Program-made: the position numbers and the translations under genes | Assembly: GCF_002116905.1 (NCBI RefSeq) | Contig: NZ_CP015118.1 | Coordinates: forward strand, 1,612,001-1,676,000 | Direction of reading: 5' to 3' | DNA length: 64,000 bases | Origin: Piscinibacter gummiphilus | GTDB taxonomy: Bacteria > Pseudomonadota > Gammaproteobacteria > Burkholderiales > Burkholderiaceae_C | Notes under the pieces: generated by a model | Seen by the model: the letters and a program-made list of their open reading frames with translations, nothing else | Database searches by the model: none | Told to the model about the DNA's origin: nothing | Part shown: positions 8,864 to 18,400 of the stretch, in pieces | Layout of the letters: each line of letters begins with the position of its first letter | Position numbering within the stretch: position 1 is the stretch's first letter

Positions 8864-10300
8864 ATGAACGACACCCCCCAACGAGCCCACCGCATCCTGG
8901 ACAAGCTGTCGCAGGCCAAGGCCGCCGATCCCGATCTGGAGGTGTTCGGCGCGGATGCGCACGGCTACGTGGTCCATCCGCCGGCCAACCTTCAGGCCGT
9001 GAGCGATTTCGAGGTGCGCCTGGGCATCCAGCTGCCGCCGGCGTATCGGCAGTTTGTTCTTGAGGTGGGCAATGGCGGGGACGGATACCAGGGGTCGGCG
9101 GCGGGGCCGTTCTACGGGATCTACGGGGTCGGCGACAGCATGGGCGCCATGCAAAGCGAATCGTTGGCCAAAGTGGTGGCCAGGCCCTGCGTCCTCTCGC
9201 CGGGCATGTCACGCCCGGACTGGGAGGCACTGGTCACCCGGTTGGGCCTGGATGGCGACCTGGACGACGAGACGTATGACGAGGCGCACGACACCCTGTT
9301 CGGCGGTCTGCTCCCGCTGGGGTCGCAGGGCTGCTCGATGTATCACGGCCTGGTCGTGAACGGCCCGCACACGGGGCGCGTCGTCAACTTCGACATCGAC
9401 CGCAGCGGACCGCCGGTCTTCGCATTCGAACCCGACTTCCTGACTTGGTACGAGCGATGGCTGGACGAAGTCATCTCGGGCGACCTACTGCAGGAGGGGC
9501 CCTCCTGGTTCGGCTACATGCGCGGGGGCCTCGAGGCCGAATTGCTCGCCGGCTGGCTGGGCAGCGAGGACGCGCAGACGGCGAACGAGTACCTCGTCGG
9601 ACTGCTGTCCAAGAGGCGGTTGAGCGAGGCGACTCTGGACGCGTTGGTCGCTCGCCAGCCCGAGAATGGTGAGCACCGCCCGCTGGTCTGCCAGATCGTC
9701 TGCAAGCACGATCCGGACAAGGCTCGGGCGCTGCTCACTCTGCTGGCAGCACAGGAGCCGCTGTCCTTCCTGCAATGCCTTCATTGGCATGCGCGAGACC
9801 GCGCGCAGCAGTGGCAGGCGGAGGTTCTGGCAATCGCGGACCGCATCACCGATCTGGAGACCTTCCGCTTCTTCACCTACGTGCTGGAGGTGCTGCCTGT
9901 GGACCGCGGCTCCATCCTGACGCCGTTCACCCGCCACGAGCAGGCCGGCGTGCGCCGCCAGGCTCTGCATGCGCTGGGCAAGGTCGCGGACCGCCGGCCG
10001 CATCTGCATTGCTTCATCGCCGGGTTGCATGACGAGGACAGCACCGTCGTTCACGCTTCGCTGCAGGCGTTGCACGGCGTCAAGGACCGCTCCCTGCTTC
10101 CCCACTACCGGCGGGTCGCGGAGCGCTACCCCGAAGAGCGCGACCATGTGCTTGTCAACCTGGAGCACCGACTCAAGGAACTGGGAACCTCCCGGGCCAC
10201 GCTGTTGCTGGCACCCGCAGGGGCAGCCCATGGCACGGGCCTCGGCGCGATGATGCGGCACTTCGCCAATCTGGTGACGGGGCGGCGAACCGGTCGTTGA
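8864..10300 (+). CDS. SMI1/KNR4 (SUKH) domain protein with HEAT-like repeats
   Basis: In this 478-residue protein, residues ~10-190 form a SUKH/SMI1-KNR4 domain (FEVRLGIQLPPAYRQFVLEVGNGG, then GLLPLGSQGCSMYHGLVVNG and GRVVNFDI). SUKH domains are best known as immunity proteins against contact-dependent and polymorphic toxins. Residues ~290-450 are alpha-helical repeats of HEAT type (HEQAGVRRQALHALGKVADR, DEDSTVVHASLQALHGVKD). The ATG at 8864 follows CGGAGA. No toxin gene is next to it, so an immunity role is only a family-based possibility; a housekeeping scaffold role is equally open. Confidence 0.8.
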   Translation: MNDTPQRAHRILDKLSQAKAADPDLEVFGADAHGYVVHPPANLQAVSDFEVRLGIQLPPAYRQFVLEVGNGGDGYQGSAAGPFYGIYGVGDSMGAMQSESLAKVVARPCVLSPGMSRPDWEALVTRLGLDGDLDDETYDEAHDTLFGGLLPLGSQGCSMYHGLVVNGPHTGRVVNFDIDRSGPPVFAFEPDFLTWYERWLDEVISGDLLQEGPSWFGYMRGGLEAELLAGWLGSEDAQTANEYLVGLLSKRRLSEATLDALVARQPENGEHRPLVCQIVCKHDPDKARALLTLLAAQEPLSFLQCLHWHARDRAQQWQAEVLAIADRITDLETFRFFTYVLEVLPVDRGSILTPFTRHEQAGVRRQALHALGKVADRRPHLHCFIAGLHDEDSTVVHASLQALHGVKDRSLLPHYRRVAERYPEERDHVLVNLEHRLKELGTSRATLLLAPAGAAHGTGLGAMMRHFANLVTGRRTGR

Positions 10301-10334
10301 GTCCGGTGATCTCCGCCATCCATGGGACCCTGGC

Positions 10335-10958
10335 ATGACTCGGAAGTCCGTCGAAGCGCTGCGGGAGGAGTTGCGCCACCAGGGAAAGGCCGCGTGCAGC
10401 CATGGCGCGGCCATCTCCGATCCGTTCGGACCTCTGGCCGGCTCCCTCGCACTGTGCGCGGCCCTGTGGATGCTGCCAGCGACTGGCGCGGCATCCGGTG
10501 CCGACATGGACGACCTCGCGCGACGCCTTCGCCAGGACGGGGCGGAGCAGGTCAATCTTCAGTTGGGTGCGCAGACCCAGTTCATGGCGAGCCTGAACCA
10601 GGCCGCGGCCGATTGCGATCCGCCGGCGGTCCAACTGGCCGTGGCGCTCAGCCGAACCCGAGATGCCAAGGCCCGCGAGCTTCACGAAGAGTCGCTGCGC
10701 GCTGCCGTCGGGGCCTGCACCGACCTGGTCCTGTCGCTGCTGACGCCGGCCGAAGTGCCCAGGATCTGCGGGTCCGTCTCCGGTTGGACGGTGACCCAGA
10801 CCGCCCGGGAGCTGCGACGCCGCATCGCCCAGCTCGACCTCGAAGAGCGTCGGCAAGCGACGCGGCATGGCAAGGCGTGCCGTGCGGCCTACCTGCACGA
10901 GTTGCAGACCACGCGGGTGGGGTTGAGGGTGGCGCCGTCGAGGAAGGCGGGACCGTGA
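10335..10958 (+). CDS. Hypothetical secreted protein
   Basis: This 207-residue frame has a hydrophobic stretch at ~36-55 (SLALCAALWMLPATGAASG) that would serve as a signal sequence with an unusually long charged N-terminal tail. The rest is helical, with two conserved-looking Cys positions (AADCDPP, GACTDLV, RICGSVSG) that might form disulfides. It lies 34 nt after the SUKH-HEAT gene on the same strand. Codon use looks coding, but I do not recognise a family. The true start may lie further inside the frame; the neighbouring frame from 10322 is less convincing because it lacks this organisation. Confidence 0.5.
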   Translation: MTRKSVEALREELRHQGKAACSHGAAISDPFGPLAGSLALCAALWMLPATGAASGADMDDLARRLRQDGAEQVNLQLGAQTQFMASLNQAAADCDPPAVQLAVALSRTRDAKARELHEESLRAAVGACTDLVLSLLTPAEVPRICGSVSGWTVTQTARELRRRIAQLDLEERRQATRHGKACRAAYLHELQTTRVGLRVAPSRKAGP

Positions 10959-11093
10959 AGGCCGCCTCCATCGACCGCTCCACCAGGATCAAGTCTGAAA
11001 TCTGAACTTCAAACTTCTTCATTGCATGTTATCTGTCATGCAACGAATGAACAACGAACCCTGGTGGGTGTCCCGGAAAAACTGACCTGGCCC

Positions 11094-12299
11094 TCATGGG
11101 GCACTCGGAGGTTCATGGTTCCGGGCCTCCACACCATGAGTCCACCCCGGCATGGCGACGTAGTACCGGACCGCCTTCCCCGCTCCCGAGGTCCAAAGCT
11201 GTCCCGCGGCGACCATCGCGGCGAGATCGCGTGTCGCGGTCGGCTTGGAGGCTCCGGTCATCTTCATGTACTTCTCGGCGTTGAGCCCGCCTGCGAAGCC
11301 TCCGTCTCCGTCGTCCAGGAGGCGTTGCAGCACCTTGCGCTGGCGCGGGTTGACGGCTTCGCTCCCGTGCCGCTCCCAGAAACGTCGCTTCTGGATGGCC
11401 TGGTCGATGATGCTGCTCGAGGCCTCGCAGGCGCTGGTGACTTGTCGAGCGAACCAGCGGACCCACTCGGTGACGTCGCCAGTCCCTCGTGCGGCCTGGT
11501 TGAGCGCCTCGTAGTACTCGGCCCGGTGGGACATCAGCTGCTGGGACACGCTGTAGAGACGCAGGGGCTTGCCCTGGTGCTGGGCGATGGCCATGTCCAT
11601 CACCGCACGTCCGACCCGCCCGTTGCCATCCTCGAACGGGTGGATGAGTTCGAACCAGAGGTGCGCGATCGCTGCTCGCGTGAACCCGTCCATCGCGGCG
11701 CCGGGAGCAGCCGGCTTGGTCGGGTCGGTGGCATTGAACCACTCGAGGAAGTGGTCCATCTCGGCCGGAACCGAGCGCGAGGGCGGGGCTTCGTAGTGGA
11801 CGGTCTCCCGATCCGCCTGGCCACTGACGATCTGCATCGGCTCGGCGTGGTCGCGGAACCGGCCGACCGCGATGCGTTGGATGCCGGAGGTTCCGCCGGG
11901 GAACAGGGCCGACTGCCAGCGGCAGAGCCTGTCGGCGTCGAGGGGGACCGCGAAATTGTCCGTCGCGTCGTTGATGACCTCCACGAGCCCGTCGACATGG
12001 CGGTCGGTGCCACCGGTGTGCGGGAGGCCGAGCCGGCGCAGCACGGACGACCGAACAGCGGCCGCCGAGTAGTGCTGGCCTTCGATCGCGGCCGTGGCGA
12101 TGACCTCGGCCGAGAGGACATGCACGGCAACCTCCCCATCGAGCGTGACGCCGATGGCCGCGGCCTGACCTTCCACCACCCCGTGGCTCTTGTGCGCCCG
12201 AGCGAGGTCTGCAGCCACCGAATCGGCTTGCACCGCGAAGCGCCGCCATGACGGTTGCTGCCAGATGAACTTGGGCTGCTTCGGGCTCATGAGCCGCAT
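11094..12299 (-). CDS. Fic family AMP-transferase with DUF4172 and C-terminal winged helix
   Basis: This 401-residue protein has an N-terminal DUF4172-like part (FIWQQPSWRRF). The inhibitory helix motif [ST]xxxE[GN] is present as T69-A-A-I-E73-G74 (class II, self-inhibited), and the catalytic Fic loop HPFEDGNGRVGR occupies residues 220-231. Known relatives transfer AMP to protein side chains, often Tyr or Thr. Residues ~318-385 (NPRQRKVLQRLLDD, MTGASKPTATRDLAAMV) form a winged HTH, which makes DNA binding possible. ATG codons at 12299 and 12290 both lie inside a repeat array and neither has a clear ribosome site. The gene follows the MalT-like gene by 48 nt on the same strand. Confidence 0.9.
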   Translation of the reverse strand: MRLMSPKQPKFIWQQPSWRRFAVQADSVAADLARAHKSHGVVEGQAAAIGVTLDGEVAVHVLSAEVIATAAIEGQHYSAAAVRSSVLRRLGLPHTGGTDRHVDGLVEVINDATDNFAVPLDADRLCRWQSALFPGGTSGIQRIAVGRFRDHAEPMQIVSGQADRETVHYEAPPSRSVPAEMDHFLEWFNATDPTKPAAPGAAMDGFTRAAIAHLWFELIHPFEDGNGRVGRAVMDMAIAQHQGKPLRLYSVSQQLMSHRAEYYEALNQAARGTGDVTEWVRWFARQVTSACEASSSIIDQAIQKRRFWERHGSEAVNPRQRKVLQRLLDDGDGGFAGGLNAEKYMKMTGASKPTATRDLAAMVAAGQLWTSGAGKAVRYYVAMPGWTHGVEARNHEPPSAP

Positions 12300-12350
12300 T
12301 GTGTCACATGCGGCTCACGAAATGAGCCGATTTTCGGCCGATGCGGCTCA
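12284..12350. promoter_or_regulatory. Inverted-repeat operator array around the fic start codon
   Basis: Five copies of the half-site TGAGCC/GGCTCA lie at 12284-12289 (inverted), 12290-12295, 12312-12317 (inverted), 12323-12328 and 12345-12350 (inverted). TGAGCCGCAT at 12290-12299 pairs perfectly with ATGCGGCTCA at 12308-12317, and the same pattern recurs exactly 33 bp further (12323-12350) with two changes in one arm. GGCTCATGAGCC at 12284-12295 is itself a perfect palindrome. The array covers both candidate fic start codons and the stop of the MalT-like gene. Autorepression by the Fic protein's own C-terminal winged helix is the simplest idea. Confidence 0.6.
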
Positions 12351-15068
12351 GCGAATCACCGCCAACCGCCTCGCGATCGCTACTGCCTGCGTCCGGCTCT
12401 TCGCATTGAGCTTCATGTTGATGTTCCGCAAGTGCGTCCGCACCGTGCTGTCCGAGACGAACAGCTTCTCCGCCATCGCGCTGTTGGAGTAACCCTCGGC
12501 CAGCAGCTGCAGCACGCGGATCTCCTTGCGGGTGAGGGGTTCCTGGAGTGGATCCACCGAGGGCGTGGGAACCGCCTCGGGTTCGGCCGCTGACAGCGGT
12601 CCCGCCGCATCCAGCAGCCGCTGCAGGAAGTCATCGAACAGCGGATCGGTGGCATCGGACGCGTGCTGCCGATGCCGATGCAGCAGCGCCGCCGCCGGCT
12701 CCCCTTCGTCGAGCACGAGCCGCATCACCCCTTCCACACTCGCCGCGTGGAGCACTGGCGCCAGCGTGCGTGATGCAGCGTCCGGATCCCCCGCGCGCTG
12801 CAATGCCAGCGCCTGCAGCACCTGCAGTTTCATCACGCGCCGGCGGCGCCCCGACGCTTCGTCGCGCGCGATCTCCCGGGCGATGCCCGGCAGCGCCGCA
12901 CGGGCATCTCCGAACATCAGCAACCACCGCAGGCGCCCGAGCGCCATGTCGTCGGTGTCGTGTGCCGGAAGCCGTTGCCGCGCCACCCGGTCCCACACCG
13001 CCGGATCGTCGGCCCGATCGAGTTCTTCGCGCGCAGCCTGCCCGTTCCCCTGCAGCATCAGCATCCGCGCCCGCTCCAGCTTCGCACTGCACACCACCCT
13101 CGGCAGCTGCCGGTGATGCCCCAGGTACTCCAGTTCGGTGAGCACGAGGAAGGCCGAGTCGATGTCCCCGCGGTGGAACGCGATGCGCGAGCGCAGCACG
13201 TGGCTCAGGATCATGTGGTCGGGCAGGCCGACGTCGCGCGCGAGGGGGAGGTAGATGTTGAGCAGGTGGTCGGCGGCGTCGAGGCGGTTCTCTTCGTAGA
13301 CGGCCGAGGCGTACAGCACCCCGGCCCACGCGTTGCCGTTGTGATGCTCGTACGTGGCCGTCTGCGCCTGGCTCAGCACCATGCGGAAGCGCGCGGTGGC
13401 CTGGCGCAGCCGGCCTTCCTGCAGGTCGAGCAGGCCTTCCATCGACTCGGTGTACATGCGCACGAAGGGCGTGGCGCCGCGCGCGGCGCGGGTGGCGTCG
13501 AGCAGGCGGTGGGCCTCGTGGGATTCACCCATGACCGAGACCACGCTGGCCATCGCGTTGGTGAGCACGCTGTCGGCGAAGGGGCGTGACGTGGGCAGGC
13601 GGGCGAGGTTCTGGCGGCCGATCTCGTAGGCGTCCTCGTAGCGGTCCATCATGGCCAGCAGCAGCGGGCGCAGCGCGTTCTCGTGGGCGCGCACGACGGC
13701 GTCGCCGCTGCGGCCGGCGCCGGAACGGTCGAGGCGGGCCATGGCTTCCCACGGGCCCTGCGTGAAGCAGGCGGACCACACGGCCACCACTTCGAGCAGC
13801 GGGTGCGCGCGCAGCGCGGCCTCGGGCACGACGGAGAACCAGCGCGCGAGCAGCCGCATGCGGCCCTGGGCCAGGAAGGCCTCGGCGTGTAACACGAGCA
13901 GCGAGAGGGCGTGCGGGTAGTCGCCGCCGTCGATGGCGTGTTCGATGGCGGGCACCGGGCGCTGCTCGGCCTCGTACCAGCCGGACGCCGAGAGGTGCAG
14001 GCGCGCGAACTCGTCGGGCATCTCGCGCTGCAGCTGCGCGCGCAGGAAGTCGGCGAAGAGGCTGTGGTAGCGCCACGCGGGGCCGCCCGCGCCCTGCGCG
14101 TCGGCGGCGAGGGGGATCAGGAAGACGTTGGCGGCCTCCAGCTGCGCGAGGATGCGCACGCTGTCGGCCCGCGGGTTCAGGGCCTGGCACAGCGACGCGT
14201 TCAGGTCGCGCAGGATGCTGGTGCGCAGCAGGAAGCCGCGCACCTCGGGCGTCTGCTGCGCGAGCACGTCCTCCGCGAGGTAGTCGGCCACCGCGCGGTT
14301 CGAGCCCGAGAAACGTTCGATGAAGTCGCTGCCGGCGCCGTGGCGTTCGAGCGCGAGCGACGCGAGCCACAGCGCGGCCACCCAGCCCTCGGTCTTGCGG
14401 TTGAGCAGGGCCACGGCCTGCGGGGCGGGCGTGGCGCCGCCGCGGCGCTGGAAGAACTCGGTGGTTTCGTCGAGGGTGAAGCGCAGGTGTTCGGTGTCGA
14501 CCTCGACGAGCTGGCCGCGGGCGCGCAGGCGGCCCAGGCCCAGGTCGGGCAGGCCCCGCGAGCCGATGACGACCTGGCCGCGGCGGGGCAGGTGGTCGAG
14601 CATCTCGCGCACGAGGCCCAGCACGGCGGGCTCCTGGATCACCTCGAAGTCGTCGAGGAAGAGCGCGAACGGCGAGGGGTGGCGCGCGAGCGCGGCCATG
14701 GGGTCGGCGGGCGCCGCGCCGAAGCCGTCGGCGGCGATGTCGGCCACGGCGTCGGCGAGGCACGCGAGGAAGCGTGGCACGTCGTTGTCGGCGCGGTCGA
14801 GCGTGAGCCAGGCGGTGTCGATGCCATCGGCCTCGAGTGCGGCGCGGGCCTGCAGCATGGACGTGGTCTTGCCGAAGCCGGCCGGCGCGCGCACCAGCAC
14901 GAGGCGTGCGGTGACGGCCTGGCGGATGCGGTCGCACACGGAGAGCCGGGGGACCTGGTGGGGGTCGGCCGTGGGCGGACGGATCTTCGTCGACGGCGCC
15001 GTCACCGGCGTGGGCCGGACCGCCTGGCGGTCGGGGGGAAACGTCGGCATACCGCTGGGATCGGTCAT
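12348..15068 (-). CDS. MalT/AlkS-type LuxR-family ATP-dependent regulator
   Basis: This 906-residue STAND ATPase regulator has a P-loop at residues ~61-69 (APAGFGKTT), a Walker B-like segment FALFLDDFE, then the winged-helix/TPR-like helical region and a C-terminal LuxR HTH in the last ~65 residues (LTRKEIRVLQLLAEGYSNSAMAEKLFVSDSTVRTHL). Relatives such as MalT and AlkS activate catabolic operons in response to a small ligand and ATP. The ATG at 15068 is preferred to a TTG 35 codons upstream. It is divergent from the first thiolase gene. The paired boxes upstream of both acyl-CoA operons are good candidates for its binding sites, and the likely effector is an acyl-CoA or fatty-acid-like compound; both points are inference. 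Confidence 0.9.
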   Translation of the reverse strand: MTDPSGMPTFPPDRQAVRPTPVTAPSTKIRPPTADPHQVPRLSVCDRIRQAVTARLVLVRAPAGFGKTTSMLQARAALEADGIDTAWLTLDRADNDVPRFLACLADAVADIAADGFGAAPADPMAALARHPSPFALFLDDFEVIQEPAVLGLVREMLDHLPRRGQVVIGSRGLPDLGLGRLRARGQLVEVDTEHLRFTLDETTEFFQRRGGATPAPQAVALLNRKTEGWVAALWLASLALERHGAGSDFIERFSGSNRAVADYLAEDVLAQQTPEVRGFLLRTSILRDLNASLCQALNPRADSVRILAQLEAANVFLIPLAADAQGAGGPAWRYHSLFADFLRAQLQREMPDEFARLHLSASGWYEAEQRPVPAIEHAIDGGDYPHALSLLVLHAEAFLAQGRMRLLARWFSVVPEAALRAHPLLEVVAVWSACFTQGPWEAMARLDRSGAGRSGDAVVRAHENALRPLLLAMMDRYEDAYEIGRQNLARLPTSRPFADSVLTNAMASVVSVMGESHEAHRLLDATRAARGATPFVRMYTESMEGLLDLQEGRLRQATARFRMVLSQAQTATYEHHNGNAWAGVLYASAVYEENRLDAADHLLNIYLPLARDVGLPDHMILSHVLRSRIAFHRGDIDSAFLVLTELEYLGHHRQLPRVVCSAKLERARMLMLQGNGQAAREELDRADDPAVWDRVARQRLPAHDTDDMALGRLRWLLMFGDARAALPGIAREIARDEASGRRRRVMKLQVLQALALQRAGDPDAASRTLAPVLHAASVEGVMRLVLDEGEPAAALLHRHRQHASDATDPLFDDFLQRLLDAAGPLSAAEPEAVPTPSVDPLQEPLTRKEIRVLQLLAEGYSNSAMAEKLFVSDSTVRTHLRNINMKLNAKSRTQAVAIARRLAVIR

Positions 15069-15197
15069 GACTTCGGGCCGGTTCGAGGGAAGGGAGGTTC
15101 CGACGGAGGCGCATCGTGCGCCCGAATGCACTCTGGCGCCCACGTCCATACCGACGATTTTGCAGGGAAGCAAGCCCTTGGTGTGCTGGTGTTTTCC

Positions 15198-15240
15198 GTC
15201 GGTTCCGACGATGGGCCGTGCCCCGGCGGATTTCTAGACT
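15198..15240 (+). promoter_or_regulatory. Activator-type promoter of thiolase operon (box + -10)
   Basis: A perfect 5-2-5 inverted repeat GTCGGTTCCGAC (15198-15209) is followed at a 36-bp offset by CTAGACT (15234-15240), read as a -10 element (TAGACT). There is no recognisable -35 hexamer, and the start codon is 7 nt after the -10. The same arrangement with the same offset precedes the fadB-like gene at 18329-18371. Confidence 0.6.
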
Positions 15241-15247
15241 GGATCGC

Positions 15248-16453
<1,206 letters not shown>

Positions 16454-16457
16454 CACC

Positions 16458-17357
16458 ATGGACGACAACACCCTGACCCTCACCGTCGACCGGGACGGCG
16501 TGGCCCTGATCGAGCTGTTCGCGGGCCACTTCACCGCACCGCTGGCCGTGGCCCTGGACACCGCGGTCGAGCAGGTGCTCACGGACCCCGCGATCGTCGG
16601 CGCCGTGATCACCGGTGCGGCACCGGACCGCTTCCTGCTCGGCGCGCGCATCGACGAACTGCTGGCCGGGGCCGACGCGGGCCTCGATGCCCCCACCATC
16701 GCCGCGCTCGTCGCGCCCGTGAACCGCACGCTGCGCCGCCTGGAAACAGGGGGCAAGCCGGTGGCCGCGGCCATCGGTGGCGACGCGCAGGGCGCGGGCT
16801 TCGAGCTGTGCCTCGCGTGCCACCACCGCGTGCTCGCGGACGACGAGGCGGTGCAGGTGGGGCTGCCCGAGGTGCGTGCCGGGCTGATCCCCGGCGGCGG
16901 AGGCACGCAGCGCCTGCCGCGCCTGATCGGCATCGAACGTGCGCTGCCGCTGCTGGCCGAGGGGCGCACGGTGAATCCGCACGCGGCCTTTCTGCTCGGG
17001 CTGGTGGAGGCCCTGCGGCCGCGCGACGACGTGGTCGCCACGGCACGCCGATGGGTGCTGTCGCAGGGGCCCACCGCGCAGCCGTGGGACACCAAGGGCT
17101 ACGCGCTGCCGGGCGGCGCGGGTGCACTGGCGCCCCACGCGTCCGCGAGCTTCGGCCTGGGCCTCGCCCGCGTGCGCCGAGACACCGCTGACCGCGAGCC
17201 CGCGCCACTCGCGGTGCTGGCCGCCGTCTACGAAGGCACGCAGCTGCCGATGGACCGCGCGCTGGCGCTGGAGGCCAAGTTCTTCGGCCGCCTCGTGGCC
17301 GACCCCGCCGCGCGCGACCGCATGCGCGCGCACAACGACAACCCGGAGATCCGATGA
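16458..17357 (+). CDS. Enoyl-CoA hydratase/isomerase family protein
   Basis: This 299-residue crotonase has the oxyanion-hole segments present but divergent: DRFLLGARIDEL in place of the usual AGADI-type motif, then GDAQGAGFELCLACHHRV. The catalytic loop GLPEVRAGLIPGGGGTQRLPRLIG retains the Glu of the standard hydratases. The C-terminal ~110 residues (from VVATARRWVLSQGP onward) resemble those of the FadB/FadJ hydratase half more than a short EchA protein. It begins 4 nt after the thiolase, and its stop overlaps the next start (ATGA). Substrate unknown; it probably acts on the same acyl-CoA as its neighbours. Confidence 0.87.
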   Translation: MDDNTLTLTVDRDGVALIELFAGHFTAPLAVALDTAVEQVLTDPAIVGAVITGAAPDRFLLGARIDELLAGADAGLDAPTIAALVAPVNRTLRRLETGGKPVAAAIGGDAQGAGFELCLACHHRVLADDEAVQVGLPEVRAGLIPGGGGTQRLPRLIGIERALPLLAEGRTVNPHAAFLLGLVEALRPRDDVVATARRWVLSQGPTAQPWDTKGYALPGGAGALAPHASASFGLGLARVRRDTADREPAPLAVLAAVYEGTQLPMDRALALEAKFFGRLVADPAARDRMRAHNDNPEIR

Positions 17358-18325
17358 AGACACGCGTGACCGAACGGCTGGGCATCGCCTGGCCCATCAT
17401 CCAGGGCGGCATGATGTGGGTGGGGGTGGCCGAACTCGCCGCCGCCGTCTCGAACGCCGGCGGCTTGGGCATCATCACCGCGCTGACGCAGCCCACGCCC
17501 GACGACCTGCGCCGCGAGATCGAACGCACCCGCGCGCTGACCGACAAGCCGTTCGGCGTGAACCTCACGCTGCTGCCGTCGGTGAAACCGCCGCCGTATG
17601 CCGAGTACGTCGCGGCCATCGTCGAGAGCGGCATCCGCGTGGTCGAGACCGCGGGGCGCAGCCCGCGCGAGTACATCGACACCTTCAAGGCGCACGGCAT
17701 CGCGGTGCTGCACAAGTGCACGTCGGTGCGCCATGCGCTGTCGGCCGAACGCGATGGCGTCGACATCGTGTCCATCGACGGCCTCGAATGCGCGGGCCAC
17801 CCGGGCGAGGACGACGTGGGCGGCCTCGTGCTGATCCCGGCCGCGGCGCGCGCGCTGAAGATCCCCATCGTGGCCTCGGGCGGCATCGCCGACGGCCGCG
17901 GCATGGCGGCGGCGCTGGCCCTCGGTGCCGAGGGCGTGAACATGGGCACGCGCTTCTGCGTGACCCGCGAGGCGGCGATCCACGACGACATCAAGCAGGC
18001 GCTGGTGAAGGCGAACGAACGCGACACCGCGCTGATCTTCCGCTCGCTGCGCAACACCGCGCGGGTGTTCCGCAACGCCATCGCCGACGAGGTCCGGTCC
18101 ATCGAGCAGCGGCCCGGGGGCTGCGAGTTCGAGGACATCCGCCCGCTGGTGCTGGGCACACGCGGCCGCGAGGCGCTGCGGTCCGGCGAGGTGGACGGCG
18201 GTGTCATCACCGCGGGCCAGTGCATCGGCCTGATCGACGACGTGCCCACCTGCGCCGAACTCATCGAGCGCATGGTGGCCGAGTGCCGCGAGCGCCTGTC
18301 TGTCGCGTCCCTGCAGGCCGCCTGA
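17354..18325 (+). CDS. Nitronate monooxygenase / 2-nitropropane dioxygenase-like flavoprotein
   Basis: This 323-residue FMN-binding TIM barrel of the NMO family has the N-terminal PIIQGGMMWVGVAELAAAVSNAGGLG, the loop ECAGHPGEDDVGG containing the His that acts as base in class I enzymes, and the phosphate-binding ASGGIADGRGMAAALALGAEGVNMGTRF. Characterised members oxidise nitronates or reduce enoyl-CoA-like or quinone substrates, and several related proteins have unknown chemistry. Translation is coupled to the crotonase (ATGA overlap). Its place inside a beta-oxidation operon suggests it acts on an acyl-CoA or protects against a toxic nitro-analogue such as 3-nitropropionate; this is inference. 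Confidence 0.87.
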   Translation: MKTRVTERLGIAWPIIQGGMMWVGVAELAAAVSNAGGLGIITALTQPTPDDLRREIERTRALTDKPFGVNLTLLPSVKPPPYAEYVAAIVESGIRVVETAGRSPREYIDTFKAHGIAVLHKCTSVRHALSAERDGVDIVSIDGLECAGHPGEDDVGGLVLIPAAARALKIPIVASGGIADGRGMAAALALGAEGVNMGTRFCVTREAAIHDDIKQALVKANERDTALIFRSLRNTARVFRNAIADEVRSIEQRPGGCEFEDIRPLVLGTRGREALRSGEVDGGVITAGQCIGLIDDVPTCAELIERMVAECRERLSVASLQAA

Positions 18326-18328
18326 TTC

Positions 18329-18371
18329 GTCGCTACCGACGATGGTGCGGCGCGGCATGGCTTCCTAGACT
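18329..18371 (+). promoter_or_regulatory. Activator-type promoter of the fadB-like operon (box + -10)
   Basis: GTCG-CTAC-CGAC (18329-18340) and CTAGACT (18365-18371) repeat the arrangement at 15198-15240 with the identical 36-bp offset. Several matching bases lie between them (CCGACGATGG, then GGCTTC versus GGATTT). No -35 hexamer is visible. Confidence 0.6.
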
Positions 18372-18400
18372 GACCTTCATCCGATCCACGAGGAGTTCTC

